Shown here in pieces: positions 26,798 through 36,201 of a stretch of 64,000 bases of DNA. The notes under the pieces were generated by a model, which saw only the letters and a program-made list of their open reading frames with translations, did not search any database and was not told where the DNA came from. The stretch comes from Sphingomonas aerophila (GTDB lineage Bacteria; Pseudomonadota; Alphaproteobacteria; Sphingomonadales; Sphingomonadaceae), in NCBI RefSeq assembly GCF_014199305.1, contig NZ_JACIJK010000010.1, positions 1-64,000 on the forward strand. Reading direction: 5' to 3'. Numbering within the stretch: position 1 is the first letter of the stretch; each line of letters opens with the position of its first letter. The translations under genes were made by a program, and so were the position numbers.

Positions 26798-29700
26798 ATG
26801 AAGGCGCAGATTTCCGGCAGTCGGTGGGCCGCGACGGTGTCCGTGCTGGCATTGATGCTGGCTGGCGAAGCTTCGGCACAGACGACCGACAGGCCCGGTG
26901 CGGAACAGACCGACCCCAACCAGCCCGCACAGGGTGACAACGTCCAGTCGGCCGGACAGAGTGGGCTCAAGAAGCCCCTGTCCAATTCGACCAGCATAGA
27001 GGCGCAGGCGCAGACCGATCAGTCGCCGGTCACTCCCGCCGATGTTGCCACTCCGGAAGCGGACGCTGGCGAGGACGTGGTCGTTACCGGCATCCGGCAG
27101 TCGCTCGCCAACGCGCAGTCGCTGAAGCGCAACGCCGACACGGTGGTGGACGCGATCACGGCAGAGGACATCGGCGCGCTTCCCGATCGGTCGGTCAACG
27201 AGGCGCTTCAGCGCGTGCCGGGCGTCGCGATTACCCGCTTTGCCGCATCGAACGATTCGCAGCACTTCTCCGTCCAGGGATCGGGCGTGGTGATCCGCGG
27301 CCTCAGCTATGTTCGCGGCGAGTTCAACGGCCGTGACGCGTTCGCCGTCGGCGGCGGGCGCGAGATCGGCTTCAACGATATCCCGACCGAGATCGTCGGG
27401 TCGGTCGAGGTGTTCAAGAACCTGACCGCCGACCTGATCGAGGGTGGCATCTCGGGCAGCGTCAACATCAACACCCGCAAGCCGTTCGACAGCTCCAAGG
27501 ACCTGTTGTTCCTGTCGGGCAGCATCAACGGCGGCGACCTTGAAGGAAAGAGCGCCCCGTCGGTGGTGGGCCTTGTGTCCAAGACCTGGGACACGTCGGG
27601 CGGCAGCCGCTTCGGCGTGCTCGCGTCGGGCACTTATTCGCGCATCCGCAGCCGCGCGGACTCCGTGTTCCTGTCGTCGTACCTGCCGCGCTACAATGAC
27701 GACAAGAACGGCAACGGGGTTCAGGACGCGGGCGAGGGGCGCACCCTGAACGCAGGGACTGCCTATCAGTCCACGGTGTTCGATACATTCCCCGTCCCGG
27801 TCGGCCGCGACTTCGTGTACGCGCCGCTTGGTGGGGGATCGCGCACGCAGGATTTCGATCGCCGCCGCCTCGGCTTCTCGGGTGCGCTGCAATTCGAGAA
27901 TGCCGACCGCACCTTCCTTGCGACCGCGCAGTTCGTCCGAACCGAGAGCACGGAAGAGTGGCTGGAGCACACGGTCGAGCCGAACGTCTATTATGGCGAC
28001 GTCAACACCGTCTTCCCGATCGGCGCGGCTACTTATGATGACGACGGCGTTTTCACGTCGGGGACGCTGGGCAAGACCACCGGCCTGATTCAGGGCAATC
28101 GCCCGAATGGCGGCGGCTATGGACCGCTCGCGCAGTTCGCGCCCAACGGCATCTTCACGACCCAGTCCAACCGGCACTTCTATTCGAAGTCGATCACGCA
28201 GGATCAGTCGCTCAATATCAAATGGGAGCCGATCGACAGGCTGCACCTCAACTTCGATGGCCAATACGTTAAGTCGAAGCTGAACGCCGATGACGACATC
28301 CTGGATACGGGCACCTTCTCCCAGGTCGCGATCGACACCCGCGGCAAGGTGCCGACCATTCAGTTCATCACGCCATCTTCGGCGACCGATGCCAATGGCG
28401 CACTGATCGGCGGGCAGCAGAACACCGCCGCATACTTCGCTAACCCGAACTCGATCTATTTCCGCGACGCGTTCAACAACCTGGCGCGGAATGACGGGGA
28501 CGAGTGGGCCTTCCGCGCTGACGCAGCCTATGATTTCAGCGACGGTGGCTTTTTGCGCCAGTTGCGCGTGGGCGGACGCTATTCCGATCGCCAGCAGACG
28601 GTGCGTAGCAACGACTACAGCAACTGGGGCAACGTATCCGAGACATGGGCGTCGGCTGGCCCGGTCAGCTTCGCCAACCTGCAGCCGGGCGACGGGCAGT
28701 TCTACAATTTCGAGAACTTCTTCCGCGGCCAGGCGGTAACGCCGCCGGGAACCACGTTCGTGCCGGATTCGGTGCTGAACGACCATGACGCATTGATGGA
28801 GCTGCTTCGCCGCGCGTCTGCCGCTGGCGGCGGCAGCTACACGCCGGTCGAGGACCGAACGCTCGACGGTTCTGCCCCGCCCAAGAACGCGGCGGGCCAG
28901 ACGTTCCCCAACGCCAACCTGATCGACGGCTATTTCCGCCCGAACGAAATCTACAAGAACCGTGAGAAGACCTGGGCCGCTTATGCCCGGATCGACTTTG
29001 GCACCGACGACATCGGCGGCGGGATCGGGCTGAGCGGCAATGTCGGCATCCGCTATGTCCGCACCCGCGACGATTCAGTGGGGTCGATCACGTACCCCAA
29101 CGCCAGCAGCATCTTCACGCCGGTTACCGAGCCCGGCTTTGGATCCAGCCTGTCGGAATATTGCCGCTATCAGCTCAGCCGTCCGAACGGTCAGGGTACC
29201 ATCCCGGCGATCTGCACCATTTCGGCGGCGCAGCAGGCGAACGTACTGGCCTTTTCGAACGGCGCCTCATCGCCGGACACCGCCGTCCAGAAATATGATG
29301 ACTGGCTGCCGAGCCTGAACCTGAAGCTGCAGGTTTCGCCAACGCTGCTGTTCCGTGTGGCGGCATCAAAGGCGTTGTCGCGGCCGAACTTCGGCGACCT
29401 GCGCAATTATATCGGTGCAACGCCGTCCGGCGGCAACGCGGCAGGCAGCTTCGGCTTCCAGGCAAGCGCGCGTAACCCGTTCCTGACGCCCGTTCGCGCC
29501 AAGCAGGTCGATGTCACCGCCGAATGGTATTTCGCCAAGGTGGGCTCGCTGACCGGTGCCTTGTTCTACAAGGACCTGTCGAACATCATTCTGGACAATT
29601 TCGGCTATATCCGGACCCTGTCCAATGGCGGGCAGACGTTCGACGTCGCGGTGAACGGGCCTGCCAACGTTAGCGGCAATTCGAACATCAAGGGCGCAGA

Positions 29701-30214
29701 AGTCGCGTACCAGCAGACGTTCGACTTCCTCCCCGGCCCGCTGAGTGGTCTTGGGACGCAGTTGACCTACACGTACGTGAAGGCCGGCAAAATCCCGAAC
29801 TCCGTGCCAGCCAACGGCCCGGCCGATGGCAGCCGACCGCCGCAGGACATCACGGGCCTGTACAGCAACCTGCCGCTGCAAGGATTGTCGACCCACAATT
29901 TCAACGCGTCCGTGTTTTACGATTTCGCCGGTATCTATGCTCGCGTCGCGTATAGCTGGCGTTCGAAGTACCTGCTGACCAACCGCGATTGCTGCTTCCC
30001 GTTCCTGCCCGTGATGGCAACCGCGTCGGGGCAGATGGACGGGTCGCTGTTCTACACGGTCAACCCGCACTTCAAGATTGGCGTGGAGGCGCAGAACCTG
30101 CTCGACACGACCACGAAGACGCGGTTCCTCCTGAATGGCGATGGCCTCACGGCACCGCGTTCATTCTTCAAGAGCGACCGTCAGTACACCCTCAGCGTTC
30201 GCCTGACTCTGTAA
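26798..30214 (+). CDS. TonB-dependent receptor, carbohydrate type
   Basis: 1138 residues from ATG 26798 (AAAGGGAGGA at 26781-26790), with signal peptide ending GEASAQ. An N-terminal Gln/Thr/Pro-rich linker leads to a TonB box DVVVTGIRQSL and a plug with ALPDRSVNEALQRVPGVAITR. This belongs to the TIGR01782 group, typical of Xanthomonas/Caulobacter carbohydrate receptors. Large size and the barrel ending in YTLSVRLTL fit. As the only receptor of a locus with mannanase, mannosidase and alpha-galactosidase, it likely imports manno-oligosaccharides (inference). A strong hairpin terminator follows at 30239. Confidence 0.94.
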   Translation: MKAQISGSRWAATVSVLALMLAGEASAQTTDRPGAEQTDPNQPAQGDNVQSAGQSGLKKPLSNSTSIEAQAQTDQSPVTPADVATPEADAGEDVVVTGIRQSLANAQSLKRNADTVVDAITAEDIGALPDRSVNEALQRVPGVAITRFAASNDSQHFSVQGSGVVIRGLSYVRGEFNGRDAFAVGGGREIGFNDIPTEIVGSVEVFKNLTADLIEGGISGSVNINTRKPFDSSKDLLFLSGSINGGDLEGKSAPSVVGLVSKTWDTSGGSRFGVLASGTYSRIRSRADSVFLSSYLPRYNDDKNGNGVQDAGEGRTLNAGTAYQSTVFDTFPVPVGRDFVYAPLGGGSRTQDFDRRRLGFSGALQFENADRTFLATAQFVRTESTEEWLEHTVEPNVYYGDVNTVFPIGAATYDDDGVFTSGTLGKTTGLIQGNRPNGGGYGPLAQFAPNGIFTTQSNRHFYSKSITQDQSLNIKWEPIDRLHLNFDGQYVKSKLNADDDILDTGTFSQVAIDTRGKVPTIQFITPSSATDANGALIGGQQNTAAYFANPNSIYFRDAFNNLARNDGDEWAFRADAAYDFSDGGFLRQLRVGGRYSDRQQTVRSNDYSNWGNVSETWASAGPVSFANLQPGDGQFYNFENFFRGQAVTPPGTTFVPDSVLNDHDALMELLRRASAAGGGSYTPVEDRTLDGSAPPKNAAGQTFPNANLIDGYFRPNEIYKNREKTWAAYARIDFGTDDIGGGIGLSGNVGIRYVRTRDDSVGSITYPNASSIFTPVTEPGFGSSLSEYCRYQLSRPNGQGTIPAICTISAAQQANVLAFSNGASSPDTAVQKYDDWLPSLNLKLQVSPTLLFRVAASKALSRPNFGDLRNYIGATPSGGNAAGSFGFQASARNPFLTPVRAKQVDVTAEWYFAKVGSLTGALFYKDLSNIILDNFGYIRTLSNGGQTFDVAVNGPANVSGNSNIKGAEVAYQQTFDFLPGPLSGLGTQLTYTYVKAGKIPNSVPANGPADGSRPPQDITGLYSNLPLQGLSTHNFNASVFYDFAGIYARVAYSWRSKYLLTNRDCCFPFLPVMATASGQMDGSLFYTVNPHFKIGVEAQNLLDTTTKTRFLLNGDGLTAPRSFFKSDRQYTLSVRLTL

Positions 30215-30238
30215 TCCTGCAGATACCACTCCCCCTTG

Positions 30239-30272
30239 CAGCCGCGGCCTCGTGCCGCGGCTGTCTTTGTTT
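30239..30272 (+). terminator. Rho-independent terminator after the mannan TBDT
   Basis: Perfect 9-bp stem CAGCCGCGG/CCGCGGCTG with a 7-nt loop (30239-30263), then a T-rich TCTTTGTTT. It lies between convergent genes and can serve the plus-strand TBDT; the reverse side lacks a T-run. Confidence 0.8.
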
Positions 30273-30287
30273 GTGCCCCAGCAGCGC

Positions 30288-31520
30288 CTAGCGGCCTGCC
30301 TGGATCAGGATGGCGTCAGAGGGGAGCAGGTGAGCCAGCAGGGGCAGGATGGCGGCACCGATGGCGGGAGCATCCTGTGCCATGTCGGCAGGCATCACCG
30401 GGGCGCGGGCCGGGAGGGGCACGTTTTCCAGTTCCCGATTGAGGTCAGCGGCCAGCCGCTCGATCAGGGGCAGGGGAAGGCGGCCGCCGATCAACACGGC
30501 GTCGGGGTTGATCAGGCAATTAATAGCGATCAGCGGCTGGACCAGCGATCGCACGGCATCGGCAAGCCATTGGTCCACCACCGCAGCTGCCGCGCCGTTC
30601 AGGTCGGCCAGTTGCTCCACGCCGACTGTGAAGCCGACATCGCCCAAGCGGTCGAGCAGCGCGGATAGCGACACCGTGTCCTGTACCATGGCGCCGGGCC
30701 GGTCCGACGTTGGGTCCGGCATGAGGCCGATTTCACCCGATCGTGCGTTCGCTCCGCGGTGGTAGCTGCGATCGACGACGACCCCGCCGCCCAGTCCGGC
30801 GCTGACGAGCAGGTACACGAAGCTGGGGTTGTTGAACGCGGTCCCGTACTCCGCCTCCCCCAGTGCGGCCGCCGCAGCGTCGTTGTCGGTGTGGATGGGC
30901 CAGGGCAGCACCGGCGCCAGCAGTTCCGCGGGATCGATATCGAGCCATTGGTCATATGTGGCTGGCCGGTGGGGCAGGGCGATACGACCGAGTTCATCGG
31001 GCAGCGCGACACCAGCGCCGAGCACGCGGGAGCGATCAACGCCGCCCGCCTCAAGTGCAGGTGCCAGCTCGTCGCGAACGAACGCCACCACGTCGCCGGG
31101 CAGTGGCCAGGCATGTTCCCGCGTCACCCGGCTGCGCACGGAGCCAGCGAGATCGACGACAACTAGGGACAGGTGATCGCGATCGATGTTGAGGCCGATC
31201 GAAAACGCTCCATCGGGCGCAACCTCCAGCCGCAGCGCTGGCTGTCCGCGGCCGCCCTGGCGACGGCCGGTCACGCGGATGAGGTCAAGGTCGACAAGCC
31301 GGCTGGTGATGTTCGCGATGGTGGGCGCCGTCAGCCCGGTCTGCTCCGCAATCTCGACCCGAGTGATGCCGGGCGCAAGCCGGATCGCCTGCAGCACGGT
31401 GCGCTGGTTGTAGTCGCCCGCACGGGCAAGGTTCGTGCCCGACAATGACCGCGACAGCCGTCCGCCACGGCTGTCCCCGGTTCCTGAGTCACCTCGTGTT
31501 GATCTGATACGATCCAGCAT
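30288..31520 (-). CDS. ROK-family transcriptional regulator
   Basis: 410 residues. An N-terminal winged HTH (about 40-95: ITRVEIAEQTGLTAPTIANI) is followed by a ROK sugar-kinase-like domain with VGLNID-type strands and GLGGGVVVDRSYHRGANARSG. The CxCGxxGC zinc motif of active ROK proteins is absent, which fits a sugar-sensing regulator of the NagC/XylR type that has lost or never had catalytic function. It lies between the TBDT and the divergently transcribed kinase/GH operon; mannose or mannobiose is a reasonable effector (inference). It starts at ATG 31520; GGAG is 12 bases upstream. Confidence 0.9.
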   Translation of the reverse strand: MLDRIRSTRGDSGTGDSRGGRLSRSLSGTNLARAGDYNQRTVLQAIRLAPGITRVEIAEQTGLTAPTIANITSRLVDLDLIRVTGRRQGGRGQPALRLEVAPDGAFSIGLNIDRDHLSLVVVDLAGSVRSRVTREHAWPLPGDVVAFVRDELAPALEAGGVDRSRVLGAGVALPDELGRIALPHRPATYDQWLDIDPAELLAPVLPWPIHTDNDAAAAALGEAEYGTAFNNPSFVYLLVSAGLGGGVVVDRSYHRGANARSGEIGLMPDPTSDRPGAMVQDTVSLSALLDRLGDVGFTVGVEQLADLNGAAAAVVDQWLADAVRSLVQPLIAINCLINPDAVLIGGRLPLPLIERLAADLNRELENVPLPARAPVMPADMAQDAPAIGAAILPLLAHLLPSDAILIQAGR

Positions 31521-31591
31521 GGGGCAATGGGGCTCCCTGTAAACGCTCTGCTTAATCCCGGCCGGGAAGGCCCGCCAAGCTTGCCGCCCAT

Positions 31592-31662
31592 TAAGTCATG
31601 TTAGCGCTTCCATTGCACGTTTGACGAATACCAATTTTGATTTAATAAATTACAGGAGCGCT
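31592..31662. promoter_or_regulatory. Divergent promoter region with AGCGCT boxes
   Basis: A very AT-rich stretch (about 31621-31654) in a GC-rich genome is flanked by two AGCGCT palindromes at 31603-31608 and 31657-31662, 54 bp apart. The region lies between the ROK regulator (leftward) and the kinase/GH operon (rightward). The layout suggests promoter and operator sites, though AGCGCT cores are more typical of LacI-type operators than of ROK boxes. The function is inferred. Confidence 0.4.
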
Positions 31663-31712
31663 GATGGCCGGTGCAGACGCCGGCCAGACAAGGACGCTGC
31701 AAGGGGAGAGCG

Positions 31713-31775
31713 ATGAACTCTGGGCTTAGGCTGCGCACGCGATCGCGAGACGATCTAGCAGGCCCTGCGGCGTGA
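31713..31775 (+). CDS. 20-codon leader ORF coupled to sugar kinase
   Basis: ATG 31713 has AAGGGGAG with ideal spacing and reads MNSGLRLRTRSRDDLAGPAA before TGA 31773-31775, whose last base is the first base of the kinase ATG (TGATG). The kinase itself has no good ribosome site, so ribosomes finishing this leader probably reinitiate there. The peptide is too short and basic for a domain. Either a coupling device or a regulatory leader; the overlap is directly visible, the function is inferred. Confidence 0.5.
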   Translation: MNSGLRLRTRSRDDLAGPAA

Positions 31776-32713
31776 TGATCGAAGCGGGCAAGCTTCGTTC
31801 TGCAGGCGGGGCGACACGGGTTGCAGGAGTCGAGCTCGGCGGCACCAAATGCGTGGCTGTGCTGTCGCGCGACGGCACCCAGATCGACGAGCAGGTTACT
31901 GTCCCGACGAGCGATCCTGTTGCGACCCTGTCGGCGCTGGCCGGGGTTCTGGATGGCTGGTGGCGTAGCGAGCAGTTTCAGGCGCTTGGCATCGCATCAT
32001 TCGGCCCGATCGCACTCGATCCGAACTTTCCTGAATATGGCCGCATCACCACGACGAGCAAACCGGGTTGGCAGGGGGCAGACGTGCTCGGCGCGCTTGC
32101 GGCCCCCTTTCCCGTGCCGAGCGCCTTCGACACCGACGTCAATGGCGCGGCACTGGCCGAAGGGCGATGGGGCGATGCGCGTGGCCTGGATGACTATGCC
32201 TATGTCACGGTCGGCACAGGGGTGGGCGTCGGGTTGATCGTGGCGGGCCGCCCGACGCGTGGCTTTGGCCATTGCGAGCTTGGCCATGTTGGCGTGCCGC
32301 GCCTGCCGGGGGCAGACTGGCCGGGCAATTGTCCCTTTCATGGCTCCTGCGTGGAAGGGCTGGCCTCTGGCAGCGCAATCGGTGCGCGAATGGCCCGCCT
32401 GGGCTGGGACCAGTCGCCGGCCCCCGACCACATGTTCTGGGATGAGCCGGCGGATGCCCTGGCCCAGCTATGCCAGATGCTGGTGCTCTCGACGGCGCCG
32501 AGACGGATCCTGATCGGGGGCGGGGTGACGAACGGGCAGCCGCACCTTCTGGACAAGGTGGAAGCGCGGCTTCGACAGATTCTGGCAGGTTATGTCGATC
32601 TGCCCGCGCCGACCGGCGCTTATGTCACCGGGCCGGGCCTTGGCGACCTGGCGGGACCGATGGGGCCGATCGCGATGGCTTTGACCCTTTGCGAACACCA
32701 CGCCGCCAGTTGA
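31775..32713 (+). CDS. ROK-family fructokinase/mannokinase
   Basis: 312 residues from ATG 31775 (a GTG at 31772 is also possible). Phosphate-binding LGGTK (21-25), catalytic aspartate D121 in DTDVNGAAL, and the ROK zinc motif H166-C-E-L-G-H171 with C186-PFH-G-S-C192. This zinc-finger type (CPFHGxC) is typical of the Mak/ScrK fructokinases, which also phosphorylate mannose. In a mannan locus it would convert released mannose to mannose-6-phosphate in the cytoplasm. First enzyme gene of the operon, translationally coupled to a 20-codon leader; the GH2 gene starts 38 bp downstream. Confidence 0.9.
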   Translation: MIEAGKLRSAGGATRVAGVELGGTKCVAVLSRDGTQIDEQVTVPTSDPVATLSALAGVLDGWWRSEQFQALGIASFGPIALDPNFPEYGRITTTSKPGWQGADVLGALAAPFPVPSAFDTDVNGAALAEGRWGDARGLDDYAYVTVGTGVGVGLIVAGRPTRGFGHCELGHVGVPRLPGADWPGNCPFHGSCVEGLASGSAIGARMARLGWDQSPAPDHMFWDEPADALAQLCQMLVLSTAPRRILIGGGVTNGQPHLLDKVEARLRQILAGYVDLPAPTGAYVTGPGLGDLAGPMGPIAMALTLCEHHAAS

Positions 32714-32751
32714 GCGGCGACCATAAACATAGACTGATCAGGAGAGGCACG

Positions 32752-35700
32752 ATGGCGACCAGGATGTGGAAGGCAGTAGCCGCAGCTACTCTGTTGGCGG
32801 GGGTAGCAACTATCGCGACCGGTCAGGAGCGAACGGGCCCTCTGGCCCTCCCGGCCGGGCCGTTCAACGTGTCGATCCTGGCTGGCGGTATCGGGGTGGA
32901 GCGTGACCTGACGGGCGCCGATGCGCTGGCGTCGGCGGGGTCGCCCTACACGCTTTCCACCTGGGTCCGCCCCGCTGCCCGCCAGGATGGGGAAGTCGTG
33001 CTGCTCACCCTCGGGACTGGGGAGGGGGCCTGCCGGTGTCTGGCGCTCCACGGCGGACGCGCCGTTGTCCGCGACGGTGACATTCGACTGACGGGCGGGG
33101 CCGTCGTGCTGCCCGGGCGCTGGACACACCTTGCCGCCTCGTCGGACGGACGCACGCTGACCTTGTTCGTCGACGGTCGTCCTGTTGCATCGCGCGCGGC
33201 GTCGTCGTCGGCGGTGGCAACGCACTTGTCGGTCGCTCCGGCAAAGGCGGGCGCCGCTCATTTTGGCGGTGACCTGGTCGATGCCCGAGTATCGGCGGCG
33301 AGCACCAGCGATCGAGAGATCGCTATCCGGGCCAAGGCGCGGCCGGATTTCGACCTGGTGCAGATGTGGCGGGTTGGCGTTGGATGGCCCTTTCAAAAGC
33401 AGGCCAATATCGGCCTCACCCGGCAACAGGACGCCTGGACCCTGCCGCAGACCCGCGACGGCGCATATTCCGCGCCAGTCGCCAAGCCCGTCCCGAAGCA
33501 GCCGGCGCTGGCGCCGATCGGCCCCGACCGGTGGCAGATCAATGGTTGGGAGCTTGCCTCCGCCACTGACGTGCCGGGCGATGGCGCGGCCCTGTCACGC
33601 ACCGGCAAGCCGGCCGGCAAGGTCTGGCGAGCCGCCACGGTGCCCGGAACCGTGCTGACGACGCTGGTCGATCGCGGCGTTTACCCCGACCCCTATTATG
33701 GCCTGAACAACCTCAAGATCCCGGAAAGCCTGTCCCGCCAGGACTGGTGGTATCGGACTCGCTTCACCGTGCCGGCGGATGCGGCGGGCAAGAAGCTGAC
33801 GCTGGTGTTCGGTGGCATCAACTACGCCTCTGAAGTGTGGATCAACGGCATTCGTCTTGGCGGAACGCGCGGCGCCTTTATCCGCGGCCAGTTCGACATC
33901 CAGCCCCAGGCGGGCGAGAACATCGTGGTCGTGCGCGTGTCGCCGCCGCCTCACCCTGGCATCCCGCACGAGCAATCCGTGGCGGGCGGAGTGGGCGAGA
34001 ATGGCGGCCAGCTTGCCATCGACGGACCGACCTTTGTCGCGACCGAAGGTTGGGACTGGATCCCCGGCATCCGCGATCGCAACACGGGCATCTGGCGGCC
34101 CGTCGAGTTGCAGGCGCACGGCTCTGTCCGGATCGGTGATCCGCACGTCGTCACGGACCTGCCGCTGCCCCGGACCGATCGGGCCGACATCTATGTGACC
34201 GTGCCGATCAAGAACGACACGAGCGCACCGCGCCAGGTTACCGTTCGCGCCGGCTTTGACGCGGTGCGGGTAGAGCGCACGCTAACAGTCGCTCCCGGCG
34301 AAACGGCAGTGCGGTTCACCCCGGCAGAGTATCGGCAGCTGGCAGTGGCGAACCCGAAGCTGTGGTGGCCGAACGGCTATGGTGACCCGGCGATGCACGA
34401 CCTCTCGGTCGAAGTGGTCGACGCCGGTACGGTCAGCGACCGCAAGCAGACCCGCTTTGGCATCAGGGAGGTGAGCTACGACCTGTCGCTGTTCGACCGG
34501 GCTGGTGCGCTGCGCCGGGTCAACGTCCAGACCACGAACGGAGCGCTTTCTGGCACCAAGCTGATCGACGTCCGGCATGAGGCGATCAAGGAAACGCCGA
34601 CCGGCTGGGTGGAGTCGCTGACGACGGCGGGTGAATCCTCCCCCGCCGTGACGCAGATTGCGGATACCTTGCCCGAGCCGCACCTCGCAATCCGCGTGAA
34701 CGGCGTTCGCATCGCCGCGCGCGGCGGCAACTGGGGAATGGACGATGCCATGAAGCGCGTCAGCCGGGAGCGGTTGGCCCCATACTTCCGCCTCCAGAAA
34801 GAGGCGCACATGAACATCATCCGGAACTGGATGGGCAACAACGACGAGGACGAATTCTACGATCTGGCCGATGAAAACGGCATTATGGTACTGAACGATT
34901 TCTGGCAGTCGACGCAGAATTTCCAGGTCGAACCGGACGACCCCTCGCTGTTCCTGGCCAACGCACGCGACACGATCGCACGCTATCGCAACCACCCTTC
35001 GATCATCCTGTGGTTCGGCCGCAACGAAGGTGTGCCCTATCCGACGCTGAACGAAGGGTTGGACAAGGCGGTGTTCGAGCTGGACGGGACACGCTGGTTT
35101 ACGGGCAGCTCCAATACAGTGAACCTGCAAGGCTCCGGCCCGTACAATTACCGTCCGCCGGTAGGCTACTTCACCAACCTCGCCACCGGCTTTTCGGTGG
35201 AAACCGGAACGCCGTCGCTGTCCACGCTGGAGTCGATCAAGAGCTATGTTCCGGATGCGGACCGCTGGCCGCTTGGTGACGTGCTTGCCTATCACGACTG
35301 GCATTTCAGCGGGAACGGCGACACCAAGACGTTCTTGGCGGCGCTCGACACGATGTTCGGCGTAGCAACCAGTTTCGAGGATTTCGAGCGCAAGGCGCAG
35401 ATGATGAACCTCGAAACCCACAAGGCGATGTTCGAAGGGTTTCTGGGCCATCTGTGGACCAAGAACTCGGGCCGCCTGTTGTGGATGACCCAGCCCGCAT
35501 GGCCGTCCAATGCGTGGCAGATCTATTCATGGGATTACGACACCCACGCCGCCTATTATGGGTCGAAGAAGGCGGCCGAGCCCGTCCATGTGCAGCTGAA
35601 CCAGCCGGGCAACGAACTCATCGTGCTGAACACCACACGGGAGGATCGGCATGGACTGACGGCGACGGCGCGGGTCACGACCCTGGACGGACGCGAATTG

Positions 35701-36192
35701 TTCACCCGTACCGACCGGGTCGATGCGCTCGCCAATCGTGCCACCCCGCTTGCAGCCGTGCCGCTCGATGGGCTGTTTGCGGCAAACCCGATGGTGCTGG
35801 TGCGGCTAACGCTCAATGACGCCGCCGGCGCACCCGTGTCGGAGAATTTTTACTGGCGCGGGCGCGACACGGCTGCGTACCGGGCGCTGAACGACATGGG
35901 CCAGGCGCCATTGACGCTTACCGCCGCAGCGCCGGTCGGCGACGGCCAGGATCGCCGGGTCACGGTGACGCTGGCGAATGCGAGTCAGACGCCCGCACTC
36001 GCCGCAAAGCTGACTTTGGTGGATGCCAAAGGCCAGCGTATCCTGCCTGCGTTCTACAGCGACAATTACGTGTCGCTGATGCCGGGGGAAAAGCGCTCGA
36101 TCGAGGTGCGATACCCGGCCAGCATCGCCGCCGTCCCCAGCTTCACGTTGCGCGGTTGGAACGTCCCTGAACAGCGCGTTTCGGCACGATAG
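32752..36192 (+). CDS. GH2 glycoside hydrolase, beta-mannosidase-like, with LamG-like domain
   Basis: 1146 residues; ATG 32752 with GGAGAGGCACG and a signal peptide ending ATG-QE near residue 24. Residues about 55-195 form a LamG/concanavalin-like domain, an unusual N-terminal addition to GH2. A GH2 sandwich (about 255-600), TIM barrel and C-terminal domains follow. The acid/base is E759 in ILWFGRNEG. The GGNWGMDDAMKRVS and RNWMGNN segments are shared with exo-mannosidase and glucosaminidase members. With a mannanase and a mannokinase beside it, removal of non-reducing beta-mannosyl units in the periplasm is likely (inference); exo-beta-glucosaminidase is the alternative. Confidence 0.9.
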   Translation: MATRMWKAVAAATLLAGVATIATGQERTGPLALPAGPFNVSILAGGIGVERDLTGADALASAGSPYTLSTWVRPAARQDGEVVLLTLGTGEGACRCLALHGGRAVVRDGDIRLTGGAVVLPGRWTHLAASSDGRTLTLFVDGRPVASRAASSSAVATHLSVAPAKAGAAHFGGDLVDARVSAASTSDREIAIRAKARPDFDLVQMWRVGVGWPFQKQANIGLTRQQDAWTLPQTRDGAYSAPVAKPVPKQPALAPIGPDRWQINGWELASATDVPGDGAALSRTGKPAGKVWRAATVPGTVLTTLVDRGVYPDPYYGLNNLKIPESLSRQDWWYRTRFTVPADAAGKKLTLVFGGINYASEVWINGIRLGGTRGAFIRGQFDIQPQAGENIVVVRVSPPPHPGIPHEQSVAGGVGENGGQLAIDGPTFVATEGWDWIPGIRDRNTGIWRPVELQAHGSVRIGDPHVVTDLPLPRTDRADIYVTVPIKNDTSAPRQVTVRAGFDAVRVERTLTVAPGETAVRFTPAEYRQLAVANPKLWWPNGYGDPAMHDLSVEVVDAGTVSDRKQTRFGIREVSYDLSLFDRAGALRRVNVQTTNGALSGTKLIDVRHEAIKETPTGWVESLTTAGESSPAVTQIADTLPEPHLAIRVNGVRIAARGGNWGMDDAMKRVSRERLAPYFRLQKEAHMNIIRNWMGNNDEDEFYDLADENGIMVLNDFWQSTQNFQVEPDDPSLFLANARDTIARYRNHPSIILWFGRNEGVPYPTLNEGLDKAVFELDGTRWFTGSSNTVNLQGSGPYNYRPPVGYFTNLATGFSVETGTPSLSTLESIKSYVPDADRWPLGDVLAYHDWHFSGNGDTKTFLAALDTMFGVATSFEDFERKAQMMNLETHKAMFEGFLGHLWTKNSGRLLWMTQPAWPSNAWQIYSWDYDTHAAYYGSKKAAEPVHVQLNQPGNELIVLNTTREDRHGLTATARVTTLDGRELFTRTDRVDALANRATPLAAVPLDGLFAANPMVLVRLTLNDAAGAPVSENFYWRGRDTAAYRALNDMGQAPLTLTAAAPVGDGQDRRVTVTLANASQTPALAAKLTLVDAKGQRILPAFYSDNYVSLMPGEKRSIEVRYPASIAAVPSFTLRGWNVPEQRVSAR

Positions 36193-36201
36193 GAGGTGAG
36201 A

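Noticed and set aside
26723..28786. Minus-strand open frame of about 690 aa
   Set aside because: Antisense shadow of the TBDT gene; no recognisable motif and high Arg/Val content.
31664..31729. 22-codon ORF (ATG 31664) before the leader peptide
   Set aside because: No proper ribosome site and it overlaps the better supported leader ORF in another frame.
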